Source: Halohasta salina (lineage in GTDB: Archaea > Halobacteriota > Halobacteria > Halobacteriales > Haloferacaceae). From it: DNA of 64,000 nt. The translations under genes were made by a program, and so were the position numbers. Location of the stretch: positions 1 to 64,000 of the forward strand of contig NZ_JAMZIE010000005.1 of NCBI RefSeq assembly GCF_024178165.1, in the 5' to 3' direction. Positions 40,809-49,512 of the stretch are shown here, in pieces; position 1 is the first letter of the stretch, and each line of letters begins with the position of its first letter. A model generated the notes under the pieces. The model worked only from the letters and a program-made list of their open reading frames with translations, made no database searches and was not told the DNA's origin.

Positions 40809-41573
40809 ATGACCACCGGGTTGGAGGAGTTCTTCACGGAGATCGACGCCCCTCCGAAACGACTCCTGTTCGTCAATCGGTCCTCTTCGGAAGCGGTCCA
40901 CGAGTTGCTCGAATCGGTGGTCGGCGACGGTGCAGTCCCGATCGAGGACCGACGGCTGCCGGAGACCGACGACGAACTGGTCGTCTTGGTCGACGACGGG
41001 GCGATGCTCGCGGCGTCGACGGTCGAGGAACTGCTCCAGTCGGTGCTGCTGGTGAACTCGGACGTCTACAAGACGGGCGCTCGGTCGCTGGCGGAGGCGT
41101 CGGTGCCGGCGGTTCTCAAGGGGCTCGACGAGGTGCCGTTTCGGGTCCGCGGCTATCCGGCCTCGGACAAGGAGAAACTGCTGTTGATCGCCATCTCGCG
41201 GCTGATCGAACGGACGGCAGCCGACGCCGACGGGGGGACCCTCCGGGCGTCGTTCCAGCGGCTCTCCCGGCTCAGGGACGAACAGGGGACCGAGCGGGTC
41301 TACCGGTCGGTCGGCGCAGGCGGGACCGACGTCCACGTCTACGGCGTCGACGACTGGCAGCCGCCGTCGGCGTTCCCAGTGACGGTCCACACGGGGGATT
41401 CCGAGGCATACCGCCGGTCGTGGTTCGTCGTCTTTACCCCGACCGCCGGTAGCGACGCCGATCCCGTCGCGCTGGTGGCGCTGGAGACCGATGTCAACTG
41501 CTGGAAGGGGTTTTGGACCTACCGACCGGGGCTCGTCGACCGGATCGAGCGCTGTATCGAGCGCGAACTCTGA
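40809..41573 (+). CDS. DICT sensory domain protein
   Basis: This 254-residue protein (start ATG 40809) resembles DICT-domain proteins: LEEFFTEIDAPPKRLLFVNRSSSEAVHELLESVVG, a middle LLLIAISRLIERTAA, and late VALVALETDVNCWKGFWTYRPGLVDRIERCIEREL. DICT domains are associated with light or redox sensors in cyanobacteria and haloarchaea. No DNA-binding or kinase part is present. A TATA-like TATATTACT at 40783 precedes it. The gene ends six bases before the convergent gene. Confidence 0.8.
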   Translation: MTTGLEEFFTEIDAPPKRLLFVNRSSSEAVHELLESVVGDGAVPIEDRRLPETDDELVVLVDDGAMLAASTVEELLQSVLLVNSDVYKTGARSLAEASVPAVLKGLDEVPFRVRGYPASDKEKLLLIAISRLIERTAADADGGTLRASFQRLSRLRDEQGTERVYRSVGAGGTDVHVYGVDDWQPPSAFPVTVHTGDSEAYRRSWFVVFTPTAGSDADPVALVALETDVNCWKGFWTYRPGLVDRIERCIEREL

Positions 41574-41579
41574 GCGGCA

Positions 41580-42386
41580 TTACGTCCGGTCGGCCGGGTC
41601 GTCGGCGTCGACGTCGGAATCGGTGGGATCAGAACCGTCATCGGCGGAGCCGTCGGCGGCTTCGGAGTCCGTATCGGACGCCGCATTGGCGGCATCGACC
41701 CGGTCGAGTTCGTCTTTGATCGATTCCAGTTCGGACTCGACGTCGACCTCCGGCACGTCGGGGTCGGTGGTCGAATCGTCGGCCGAGTCGTCGGCGTCAG
41801 TGGTCGTTTCGTCGGCGTCGGTGACGTCGATCATCACGCCGCGGTCACGCCCACCGTGGCCGTCCTCGCGTCGACCGTCCTCGCCGCGGTCCCGTCGCTC
41901 GCGGTCGCGGTGGTCCCGAACGGTGCCCTCGGCATCCCGGAGCCGGGTTTCGATCTCGCCAGTGAGGTCGCGGGCGTCTTCGATCAGCCGGCGGGATTCG
42001 GGGTTTTCGGGGAGATCGGCCTCCGAGAGCGCCGATCGAAGCTCCGAGAGCGCCCCCGCCAACTGGTCGCCGGCCTCGCTGCCGAGCCGGTCGAGCCGCC
42101 CGCGGGCTGCCTCGCGTTCCTCGCGGACCGCCCGCTGCGGGTCGGCCAGCCGAAGCGTCCGCCGGAGCAACTCTAGGGACTGGATCGTCGCCTCCAGCAG
42201 CGCGATCAGCGTCGGGATCGTGTACTCCTCGGTAAACCGGAGCAGTTCGCCGAGGCTCGGCGGTTTCGGTGGCCCACGTCGACGCTCCCGGTCGAGTTCC
42301 GTACGGAGCTCGGCCAGCGTCGACTCCAACTCGTCGAGCCGGTCGTCGAGGGGCTCGCGGTCCCGCGGGCGGTCACGAGAACTCAT
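41580..42386 (-). CDS. Acidic coiled-coil protein of unknown function
   Basis: This 268-residue protein begins with a charged coiled coil (DDRLDELESTLAELRTELDRERRRG), a more hydrophobic middle helix (LLRFTEEYTIPTLIALLEATIQSLELLRRTLR) and a very acidic, low-complexity tail of Asp, Ser and Thr. It resembles a haloarchaeal family sometimes named DUF7547; this name is uncertain. Its start is 96 nt from the divergent small gene at 42483. Possible gas-vesicle or membrane scaffold roles are not supported by neighbours. Confidence 0.6.
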   Translation of the reverse strand: MSSRDRPRDREPLDDRLDELESTLAELRTELDRERRRGPPKPPSLGELLRFTEEYTIPTLIALLEATIQSLELLRRTLRLADPQRAVREEREAARGRLDRLGSEAGDQLAGALSELRSALSEADLPENPESRRLIEDARDLTGEIETRLRDAEGTVRDHRDRERRDRGEDGRREDGHGGRDRGVMIDVTDADETTTDADDSADDSTTDPDVPEVDVESELESIKDELDRVDAANAASDTDSEAADGSADDGSDPTDSDVDADDPADRT

Positions 42387-42460
42387 AGCCCACCGTTGGG
42401 ACGCGGAGTGAATAAGGGTGTGGCCCCGACCGTCTTAGGCCAACCAAAACCCATATACGT

Positions 42461-42474
42461 TTAGGGTCGCCTAA
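42461..42474. promoter_or_regulatory. Candidate DtxR-family operator
   Basis: TTAGG-GTCG-CCTAA is a perfect 5-bp palindrome lying between a TATA-like box (CATATA, 42452-42457) and the ATG at 42483. It resembles the half-sites of DtxR/IdeR-type metal regulators. A single short match; the link to metal is not proven. Confidence 0.4.
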
Positions 42475-42482
42475 TCCTCTGT

Positions 42483-42644
42483 ATGGAAACCACGGACCCA
42501 CGCGAAACGCCGCAGGAGGCCGACGAAACCGACTGTCCTCGTGTGTCAGCGCTCACTGCCTCCCCGGAGCGAACCGTCTTCACCGAAGAGGGCAACAGTG
42601 ACGGCTGGATCGCCACCGACCTGATCGTTTCCCTCTCTCGGTAG
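42483..42644 (+). CDS. Small DUF7331-like haloarchaeal protein
   Basis: This is a 53-residue protein, shorter than most annotated genes: METTDPRETPQEADETDCPRV, then SALTASPERTVFTEEGNSDGW and IATDLIVSLSR. The ERTVFTEEGNSDGWIATD stretch looks like a conserved small haloarchaeal family (DUF7331-like, name tentative). The ATG stands about 26-31 nt after a TATA-like CATATA, fitting a leaderless message. One cysteine is present. Function unknown. Confidence 0.65.
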   Translation: METTDPRETPQEADETDCPRVSALTASPERTVFTEEGNSDGWIATDLIVSLSR

Positions 42645-42676
42645 GCCGGTCGACCCGTACCATTATTGTCTTCTAC

Positions 42677-42690
42677 GTACAATACTATGG
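42677..42690. promoter_or_regulatory. Candidate sulfur-regulon motif upstream of DUF1684 gene
   Basis: GTACAATACTATGG at 42677-42690 is the reverse of the motif CATAGTATTGTAC and lies right before the GTG start at 42695. It is the only strong copy away from the sulfur region. Confidence 0.5.
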
Positions 42691-42694
42691 TGTT

Positions 42695-43279
42695 GTGAGC
42701 GACGACACCCAAACGGTCGACGAGTGGGTCGAACGGATCGAACAGGCACGGGCCGAGAAGGAAGCCTACTTCAGGGATTCCCCGCGGTCGCCGCTGCCGC
42801 CGGCCCAGCGCGGCGAGTCGTTCCCGGGACTGGCGTTCTACGAGCCGGATCCGCACTACCGGTTCCTGGTGCCGCTGGCCGAACACGAGACGAAAGCGGA
42901 GGTGACCGTCGAGACCACCGCCGACGGCGAGCAGACCTACCTCCGGTGGGGCGAGTTCACCTTCGAACGTGACGGCGAGCCCTTCAGCCTCCAGGCCTAC
43001 CGGCCCAGTCGGGGGGCCGACCGGCTGTGGGTGCCGTTCCGCGACGCGACCAGCGGTACCGAAACCTACGGCGCGGGCCGGTATCTCGATCTCGAAGACG
43101 ACAGCCACCGCGTCGACGGCGAGTGGCTGGTGGATTTCAACATGGCGTACAACCCGACGTGTGCGTACAACCACGCCTACGAGTGTCCGCTGATCCCGCC
43201 GGAAAACTGGCTGGAGGTCCGGATCGAGGCCGGCGAGAAGGAGTTCCCCGGCGAGCCGGCCGACCCCCACGACCACTGA
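42695..43279 (+). CDS. DUF1684 protein
   Basis: GTG 42695 gives 194 residues; an ATG at 42687 is out of frame and stops at once. It matches DUF1684: EKEAYFRDSPRSPLP, GLAFYEPDPHYRFLVPL, and the conserved GAGRYLDLEDDSHRVDGEWLVDFNMAYNPTCAYNHAYECPLIPPENWLEVRIEAGEK. The family's biochemical role is not established. It ends six bases before the convergent ZIP gene. Its promoter carries the recurring motif. Confidence 0.88.
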   Translation: MSDDTQTVDEWVERIEQARAEKEAYFRDSPRSPLPPAQRGESFPGLAFYEPDPHYRFLVPLAEHETKAEVTVETTADGEQTYLRWGEFTFERDGEPFSLQAYRPSRGADRLWVPFRDATSGTETYGAGRYLDLEDDSHRVDGEWLVDFNMAYNPTCAYNHAYECPLIPPENWLEVRIEAGEKEFPGEPADPHDH

Positions 43280-43285
43280 CTCCTG

Positions 43286-44161
43286 TTAAAAGGCGACGCC
43301 AACCCACGCGCCGACGACCGCCACAGCCCCGAGGACCGAACTGATCGCAGCGTGGCTACGGAGGCTATCGCGGCGATGGTGGTCCTCACCGTCGACCGGA
43401 CAGCTCTCGCTGCCCGCCGAACACTCCGGCAGGAGGTCGACGGCAACGTGGAGGAAGACGCCGGCGGCGACGCCGAACAACAGTCCGCGGACGACCGGCG
43501 AGGGGTCGAAACCGGTCATACCGACCGGGAGGGCGATCAGGCCGACGGCCGCCGCCGGCAACAGCAGTGCGACGGTCGACCGGCCGTCGTCGGCGAGTCG
43601 GCGGGCGGCGGCGTACCCCGCGGGAGCCTTGTGGGAGACGAGTGCGACCCCGAGGACAGAGGTCAGCGACGGCATCGCCGTGTAGATCGCGCCGATGATC
43701 GCCCCGGCGGCCAGCGCGTGGACCGTCAGCGCCGCTGCCGTGTGGTCGACCGGCAGATCGAGGTGGGTCAGTCGGTGGCCGAGCGTGTGGCCGACGTAGC
43801 CGGCCAGAAAGCCGACAGCGATGCCGAGGCTGCCGAACCGGCCGTGTTGGCCCAGCGCTTGGGGGACCAGAAACAGCGCGGCGCTGGTCACCATTGCCCC
43901 GCTGGCGAGGCCGTACCCCCAGACGGCCTCCAAGGGTCGTTGCCGACGGGCCGACCGCGCTCCGAGCGGCGCGCCGACCGCCATCGCGGCGAAGGCGACC
44001 CACGAGATCGCCAGCAACTTCCACGTGACGCCGACTATCGCAGCGAGCGCCGAGAGCACCGCCAGCCCGCCGACCCCGATCGCGCCGACCGCGCGCCCGT
44101 CGAGCAGTGATCCGATACCACCGTCCCGTGGCCGTTCGGTAGTCGACTGTGTGTTCACCAT
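43286..44161 (-). CDS. ZIP-family metal transporter
   Basis: This 291-residue membrane protein matches the ZIP family: helix 4 carries LTVHALAAGAIIGAIYTA and helix 5 LVSHKAPAGYAAARRLADDG, with His residues typical of the metal path. The usual HxxxE in helix 5 appears as HKAPA, so the Glu is missing and the metal specificity may be altered. A His-rich short stretch (GEDHHRRDSLRSHA) is in a loop. The start is 160 nt from the divergent phosphonate operon. Confidence 0.85.
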   Translation of the reverse strand: MVNTQSTTERPRDGGIGSLLDGRAVGAIGVGGLAVLSALAAIVGVTWKLLAISWVAFAAMAVGAPLGARSARRQRPLEAVWGYGLASGAMVTSAALFLVPQALGQHGRFGSLGIAVGFLAGYVGHTLGHRLTHLDLPVDHTAAALTVHALAAGAIIGAIYTAMPSLTSVLGVALVSHKAPAGYAAARRLADDGRSTVALLLPAAAVGLIALPVGMTGFDPSPVVRGLLFGVAAGVFLHVAVDLLPECSAGSESCPVDGEDHHRRDSLRSHAAISSVLGAVAVVGAWVGVAF

Positions 44162-44322
44162 TGTACATTAGTAACTATACTATCCCAATTATTAAAAATT
44201 CCGCCACGACGTCCCCCCGAGTCTCAATAGCGGTATAGAGCACTCCACATCGCGACAAACCAGTATAATCCAGTACGTATCGATATTATAACAGTTCAAG
44301 CCGGAAGAGCGGGATCGGTCGG

Positions 44323-45477
44323 GTGATGAGAGACAGTGACACTCGGCGACGATCGGTGCTGAAGTACTCGGCTGCCGCCCTGACGACGGCGGTCGCCGGC
44401 TGTATGGGTGACAACAGCGGGACGGCCGACAGTTCCGGATCGTCGGGCGGCGAGGACCCGCTGTTGGCCGACGCCGACAGCTTCGAGTTCGCGGATCCGA
44501 ACTGGGCCGAGAACAACTATCTGGCGACGCCGTTGATCGAGGCGGGCTACGAGCGGGGCCAGCGGGCCGATCTCGAACGGATGGGCGACCGCGAGGTCGA
44601 CGAGGTCCCCCACGGCGACCCGGTTCGGGAGCAACCGAGCGACGAAAGCGAGTGGCTCGATCCCGATACGCTCGTCTTTACCGAGAGCCCCAGCGAGGAC
44701 GTCGAGGGGCGCTACGAGGAGGACTTCGAGGCCGTCTTCGACCGGATCCGGGAGGAGACCGGCAAGGACGTCGAGTACAGCCGCGTCGACAGCTACGCGG
44801 CCTCCGTCGAGGCGATGCGCTCCGAGCGGGCCCATATCGCCAACTTCTCGACGGGCGCGACCGCCTTCGCGGTCAACCTCGCCGGTGCCGTCCCGTTCGC
44901 GGTCGGACTTGCTTCCGACGGCGCGTTCGGCTACCGACTGTTCGCGACGACCCGTGCCGACGCTCACGACATCCAGAGCGTCGAGGACTTCGCCCGCGAC
45001 GACGTGCGGGTCGGCCACGCCGAGCCCTCCTCGAACTCCGGTCATCAGGCCCCCTCGGCGCTGTTCGACCAGCAGTTCGACGTCACCCCCGAGGAGGACT
45101 ACGAGGTCGACTTCTCCGGCGGCCACTCCAATACCGCCCGCGGGATCGCGGTGGGCGACTACGATGCCGGACCGATCTGTTCGACCTGTCTGAAAGACAC
45201 TGTCGAGGGCGACAGCAGCCTCGAATTCAGCGATTTCAAGGTCGTCTGGGCTTCCAACCCGTTCCCCAACGGCCCGATCACCTACCGCTACAACCTCCAT
45301 CCCGATATCGTCGAGGGGATCGAGGCGGCGTGGCTCGACACCGACTTCTCGGGGACCGACTACGCCGAGCGGACCGACTACACCCAGTTCCTCCCCATCG
45401 AGTACCGCCGCCACTGGTACGACATCTCGACGATTCAGGGGTACAACGGCGTCGAGTACGAACAGGGGAACCTCTAA
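44323..45477 (+). CDS. phnD: Phosphonate ABC transporter substrate-binding lipoprotein
   Basis: This 384-residue protein has a Tat leader and lipobox ([21 protein letters not shown]). The mature protein matches PhnD-type phosphate/phosphite/phosphonate binding proteins: [70 protein letters not shown], then [19 protein letters not shown]. It is the first gene of phnD-C-E-E, followed by a HAD hydrolase. The AT-rich stretch GATATTATAACAG at 44281-44293 is a likely promoter. Confidence 0.9.
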   Translation: MMRDSDTRRRSVLKYSAAALTTAVAGCMGDNSGTADSSGSSGGEDPLLADADSFEFADPNWAENNYLATPLIEAGYERGQRADLERMGDREVDEVPHGDPVREQPSDESEWLDPDTLVFTESPSEDVEGRYEEDFEAVFDRIREETGKDVEYSRVDSYAASVEAMRSERAHIANFSTGATAFAVNLAGAVPFAVGLASDGAFGYRLFATTRADAHDIQSVEDFARDDVRVGHAEPSSNSGHQAPSALFDQQFDVTPEEDYEVDFSGGHSNTARGIAVGDYDAGPICSTCLKDTVEGDSSLEFSDFKVVWASNPFPNGPITYRYNLHPDIVEGIEAAWLDTDFSGTDYAERTDYTQFLPIEYRRHWYDISTIQGYNGVEYEQGNL

Positions 45478-45479
45478 CG

Positions 45480-46355
45480 ATGCTCGCCGTCTCGGATCTC
45501 TGCAAGACCTACCCGACCGGCGACGAGGCGCTGCAGGGCGTCGACCTCACGGTCGAAGGCAGCGAGACGGTGGCGATGATCGGCCCCAGCGGCGCGGGCA
45601 AAAGCACCTTCATCAGGTGTATCAACCGGCTCACCGAGCCCACTGCGGGCGAGGTGTGGCTCGATTCGACGGGGCTCACGGCGCTGGGCGACGACGAGCT
45701 GCGAACGGCCAGACGGGACATCGGGATGATCTTCCAGGAGTATAACCTCGTCGAGCGGCTCACCGTCATGGAGAACGTTCTCACCGGCCGCTTGGGCTAC
45801 GTCTCGGCGTGGCAGGCGTTCCGTCGAAAGTTCCCGGCCGAAGACATCGAGCGCGCCTACGAACTGCTGGACCGTGTGGGCCTCGGTGGGATGGCCGACA
45901 AGCGCGTCGACGAGCTTTCGGGCGGCCAGCGCCAGCGGGTCGGCATCGCACGCGCGGTGATCCAGCAGCCGAAGATCCTGCTGGTCGACGAACCGACCTC
46001 CAGTCTCGACCCCGAGACCTCCGAGACGGTGATGGAACTGCTGACCGAGATCGCCGCCGAGCGGGAGGTGCCCGTGTTGATCAACATCCACGAGGTCGAC
46101 CTCGCACTCGAACACGCCGACCGGATCGTCGGCTTGCACGACGGCGAACTCGTCTTCGAGGGAACGCCCGACGACCTCGACGAACGCGGTCTCGACACGG
46201 TGTACCGCGGGGCCGAGCCAGCGACGACCGACACGTCAAGATCGACCGACACACCGACGCCGGCGGGCGACGATCAGCCGCGAGTCGGCGACGCCGAGGT
46301 CGACGAACCGGTCGTCGCCAACACGCGGGAGCAGTCGGCCAACGGGGGCGTCTAA
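45480..46355 (+). CDS. phnC: Phosphonate ABC transporter ATPase
   Basis: This 291-residue ATPase has Walker [10 protein letters not shown], the Q-loop [23 protein letters not shown], signature [16 protein letters not shown] and Walker [15 protein letters not shown], and the PhnC-type [17 protein letters not shown]-like [18 protein letters not shown]. The last 45 residues are a disordered Thr/Asp-rich extension ([17 protein letters not shown]...). ATG 45480 is two bases after the phnD stop. It drives uptake by the two membrane subunits that follow. Confidence 0.92.
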   Translation: MLAVSDLCKTYPTGDEALQGVDLTVEGSETVAMIGPSGAGKSTFIRCINRLTEPTAGEVWLDSTGLTALGDDELRTARRDIGMIFQEYNLVERLTVMENVLTGRLGYVSAWQAFRRKFPAEDIERAYELLDRVGLGGMADKRVDELSGGQRQRVGIARAVIQQPKILLVDEPTSSLDPETSETVMELLTEIAAEREVPVLINIHEVDLALEHADRIVGLHDGELVFEGTPDDLDERGLDTVYRGAEPATTDTSRSTDTPTPAGDDQPRVGDAEVDEPVVANTREQSANGGV

Positions 46356-47155
46356 TGGCCACGCGCGACCGAACGTGGGAGCGGCCCAGCGCCTTCGGCC
46401 GCCGTGAACTCAAGTGGGCCGTCTACGCCGGTGTCGTCGGCTTCTTCGTCTGGTCGGCGTGGGATCTCGGCGTCTCGCCCGACCGGGTCGCCACCGGCCT
46501 CGGCAACGCCGTCACCTTGCTGGGCGACTTCTTCCCACCGGAGGCGACGCCGCGACAGACGACCCGGATCGTCGACAAGATGCTCGAAAGCGTGGCGATG
46601 GCGATGGTGTCGACGCTCACCGGAATCGTCGTCAGTGTCCCGATCGCGTTCATGGCCGCCGAGAACATCTCGCCGAAACCGCTCTACGTCGTTAACCGGG
46701 GACTGATTTCGATCTCACGGGCGTTCAACGCGATCATCGTCGCCATCATCGCGGTCAAGGCCGTCGGCTTCGGCCCGCTGGCGGGGATCATCACGATCAC
46801 GTTCAAAACGGTCGGCTTCTTTGCCAAACTCCTCGCGGAGGACATCGAGGATATCGACATGGGGAGCGTCGACGCCGTCCGCGCGGCGGGCGGCTCGCCG
46901 GTCCAGACGCTCGTCTACGGGGTCGTCCCGCAGATCATCCCCCGGTTTGCCGGCCTGTCGGTGTACCGCTGGGATATCAACATCCGGACGTCGACCATCA
47001 TCGGCATCGTCGGCGCGGGCGGCATCGGCTCGGTCCTCTTGACCGCGTTCAACCGCTACGACTACGGCTACGTCTCGGCGATCCTGCTGGCGATCATCGC
47101 GGTCGTGCTGGTCGCCGAGGGCGTCAGCGCCGTCGTCCGCCGGAGGTACCAGTAA
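46355..47155 (+). CDS. phnE: Phosphonate ABC transporter permease 1
   Basis: This 266-residue permease has the conserved inner-membrane EAA loop GSVDAVRAAGGSPVQTLVYGVVPQIIPRFAGLSVYRWDINIRTSTIIGIVGAGGIGSVL, typical of PhnE. The start ATG overlaps the phnC stop by one base. Together with the second copy it forms the channel. Confidence 0.92.
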   Translation: MATRDRTWERPSAFGRRELKWAVYAGVVGFFVWSAWDLGVSPDRVATGLGNAVTLLGDFFPPEATPRQTTRIVDKMLESVAMAMVSTLTGIVVSVPIAFMAAENISPKPLYVVNRGLISISRAFNAIIVAIIAVKAVGFGPLAGIITITFKTVGFFAKLLAEDIEDIDMGSVDAVRAAGGSPVQTLVYGVVPQIIPRFAGLSVYRWDINIRTSTIIGIVGAGGIGSVLLTAFNRYDYGYVSAILLAIIAVVLVAEGVSAVVRRRYQ

Positions 47156-47949
47156 TGTCGAGCGAGACGGTTCGCTGGGAGCGGTTCGACCGCAAACGGC
47201 GGTTGGGGCGCTTCGTCGCCGGACTGCTGGTCGTGGTGACGATCATCGCCTCCTGGCGGTTCATGGCCATCGACTTCGTCACCCTCGACACCGTGCCGCG
47301 AGAGGTCGCTGACCTCCTGACGCGGATGTACCCGCCCGATGTGGCCTACACGCCGCAGATCGTCGACCCGCTGATCGAGACGATCCACATCGCGGCGCTG
47401 GGGACCGCGGGAGCGCTGGTGTTGTCGATCCCGGTGGCGCTGCTGGCCGCCGAAAACACCACACCCAACGCCGGGACCTACTGGCTCGGCAAACTGCTTG
47501 TCACCGTCTCCCGATCTGTCAACACCATCATCTGGGCGCTGATCTTCGTCGTGATCTTCGGTTCTGGGCCATTGGCAGGGGCAGTCGCGATCGCCTTCCG
47601 GTCGGTCGGCTTCCTCGGCAAACTGCTCGGCGAGGAGATCGAGGAGATCGATTTCGGACAGGTCGAGGCCGTCCGCGCCTCGGGCGCGTCGGTCGTCCAG
47701 ACGCTACTGTACGGGGTTCTCCCGCAGGTCAAACCCGCGCTGGTGGGACTCGGCGTCTACCGCTGGGAGATCAACATCCGGGACTCCACGGTCCTGGGGT
47801 TCGTCGGTGCCGGCGGGATCGGCGTCGAGTTGTTCCGCGCGATCGACGCCTTCGCGTGGCGCTCGGTGGCGATGATGCTGATCGCCATCCTCGCCATCGT
47901 TATACTCAGCGAACTCCTCTCGGCACACACCCGGAGACTGGTTCGCTGA
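47155..47949 (+). CDS. phnE: Phosphonate ABC transporter permease 2
   Basis: This 264-residue permease is a diverged second copy with EAA-type GQVEAVRASGASVVQTLLYGVLPQVKPALVGLGVYRWEINIRDSTVLGFVGAGGIGVEL. It overlaps the preceding gene by one base. Two PhnE copies would form a heterodimeric channel. An N-terminal helix, GLLVVVTIIASWRFM, precedes the channel domain. Confidence 0.92.
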   Translation: MSSETVRWERFDRKRRLGRFVAGLLVVVTIIASWRFMAIDFVTLDTVPREVADLLTRMYPPDVAYTPQIVDPLIETIHIAALGTAGALVLSIPVALLAAENTTPNAGTYWLGKLLVTVSRSVNTIIWALIFVVIFGSGPLAGAVAIAFRSVGFLGKLLGEEIEEIDFGQVEAVRASGASVVQTLLYGVLPQVKPALVGLGVYRWEINIRDSTVLGFVGAGGIGVELFRAIDAFAWRSVAMMLIAILAIVILSELLSAHTRRLVR

Positions 47950-47950
47950 T

Positions 47951-48652
47951 ATGTCGACCCACACCCCTTCCGACACCGGCCGCCCCGACAGCACCGACGA
48001 GCGCGTCGTCCTGTTCGATATGGACGGCGTGATCCTCGAAGGCCACGGCACCGACGCCGTCGTCCACGACCGTGCGCTCGACGACGCTCTTGAGGAGCGT
48101 GGGCTCTCGGTCGACGCCGAGACGCGCTCCTTGCTGGCGGGCTACGAGTACGACACCGACTTCGCGCTCGGCTGCAAGCGGTTGGGCGTCGACCCCGTCG
48201 CACTATTCTACCTGCGGGAGCAGTACGGCGCGCGCCGCGCCATCGACCGGCTGGCGGCGGGCAGCCGCGAACTGTACCCCGACGTAGATGTCCTCCCGGA
48301 GCTCGCCGAACAGTACGAACTCGGCCTGATCAGCAACAACTACGATTCGGTCGTCGAGTTCGTCGTCGACCACCACGGCGTCGATGTCTTCTCCCACGTC
48401 CGAGGCCGCGACACCGGCGTACGAGGCTTTTTCCGCCGCAAACCCGACCCGCACTATTTGCTCGATGCCGTCGGCGCACTCGCCGCGACCGACGGCCTCT
48501 ACGTCGGTGATCGCGCGACCGACGTACTGGCGGCGACCCGCGCCGGACTCGATGGCGTCCTTATTCGCCGGTCGCACAATCGAGACGTGTCGCTGCCGAC
48601 CGCTGCCGTCGCGGAGATCGAGTCACTGACCGAACTCGTCGACCGCTTCTGA
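47951..48652 (+). CDS. HAD-superfamily phosphatase
   Basis: This 233-residue protein has the HAD nucleophile box VVLFDMDGVILEGHG, then LISNNYDSVVEFVVDHHG (motif II) and KPDPHYLLDAVGALAATDGLYVGDRATDVLAATRAGLDGVLI (motifs III and IV). It lies one base after the second phnE, so it is probably part of the operon and could act on phosphonate-derived or other phosphate esters. Phosphonatase itself is not proven: no family-specific lysine is seen. Confidence 0.85.
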   Translation: MSTHTPSDTGRPDSTDERVVLFDMDGVILEGHGTDAVVHDRALDDALEERGLSVDAETRSLLAGYEYDTDFALGCKRLGVDPVALFYLREQYGARRAIDRLAAGSRELYPDVDVLPELAEQYELGLISNNYDSVVEFVVDHHGVDVFSHVRGRDTGVRGFFRRKPDPHYLLDAVGALAATDGLYVGDRATDVLAATRAGLDGVLIRRSHNRDVSLPTAAVAEIESLTELVDRF

Positions 48653-48774
48653 ACCCCACCGGCGGTGTCGGTGTCGGGGGCAAACCTACAGTCGAGACCG
48701 AACCAGTATAGTCGATGGCCGGATAGGGTCGACGTACCTGCCAGTACCAGCGCGGTTTGTGCAGGATCGTCGCT

Positions 48775-49512
48775 ATGTTTCCCCCGGAAACCTACCTGCA
48801 GTTTCATACGGTTGCCATGCTGCCGCCGATCATCGGGCTGACCCTACTGGCGTGGCTCCGGCCGCCCGACCACGAGCGCCGACGCCTCGTCAGCGGGCTG
48901 GCGATCATCACGGCGCTGGCGGTGATCTATACCCTCCCGTGGGACCACTACCTCATCGGCCGGGGCGTCTGGGCCTACGGCGAGGACGTCGTCGCCGGGC
49001 GGCTCGGCCGGGTGCCGATCGGCGAAGTCCTGTTTTTCGTCCTCCAGCCGATCCTCACCGCGCTGTGGCTCGCTCGGTTCCCGGTCCCGACCGACCGGCC
49101 GCTGGCGCTGTCGACCCGCCAGCGCGCGGCGGGCGTCGGTGCGGGCCTTGGTCTCGGCGCGGTGGGAGGACTCCTGTTGACCGCCGAGTCGACGCTCTAC
49201 CTCGGGGCGATCATCGCGTGGGCCGGGCCGATCCTCGCCATCCAGTGGGGGTTCGGCTGGACACAGCTCTGGCGCTGCCGCCGGACGGTCACGCTGGCGG
49301 TCGGCGTCCCGACAGTCTACCTCTGGATTCTCGACCGGACGGCCATCTCGCTGGGGCTGTGGATCATCGCCCCCGAGACGACCGTCGGGATCGCGCCGTT
49401 CGGCCTGCCGATCGAGGAGGCGGTCTTCTTCCTCGTGACGAACCTCTTTGTCGTTCAGGGGTTGGTGCTCTACTGGTGGCTGCTCGACAACTGGGGAGCG
49501 TGGGCGGAATGA
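48775..49512 (+). CDS. crtY: Lycopene beta-cyclase (CrtYc/CrtYd fused type)
   Basis: This 245-residue membrane protein contains two repeats of the cyclase domain, each with a Pro-x-x-Glu-type motif: RVPIGEVLFFVLQPILTALW and FGLPIEEAVFFLVTNLFVVQGLVLY. The enzyme would convert lycopene to beta-carotene. The start is ATG 48775; an upstream TTG at 48757 is in frame but lacks support. It overlaps the Brp/Blh gene by ATGA, so the two make retinal precursors together. Confidence 0.9.
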   Translation: MFPPETYLQFHTVAMLPPIIGLTLLAWLRPPDHERRRLVSGLAIITALAVIYTLPWDHYLIGRGVWAYGEDVVAGRLGRVPIGEVLFFVLQPILTALWLARFPVPTDRPLALSTRQRAAGVGAGLGLGAVGGLLLTAESTLYLGAIIAWAGPILAIQWGFGWTQLWRCRRTVTLAVGVPTVYLWILDRTAISLGLWIIAPETTVGIAPFGLPIEEAVFFLVTNLFVVQGLVLYWWLLDNWGAWAE

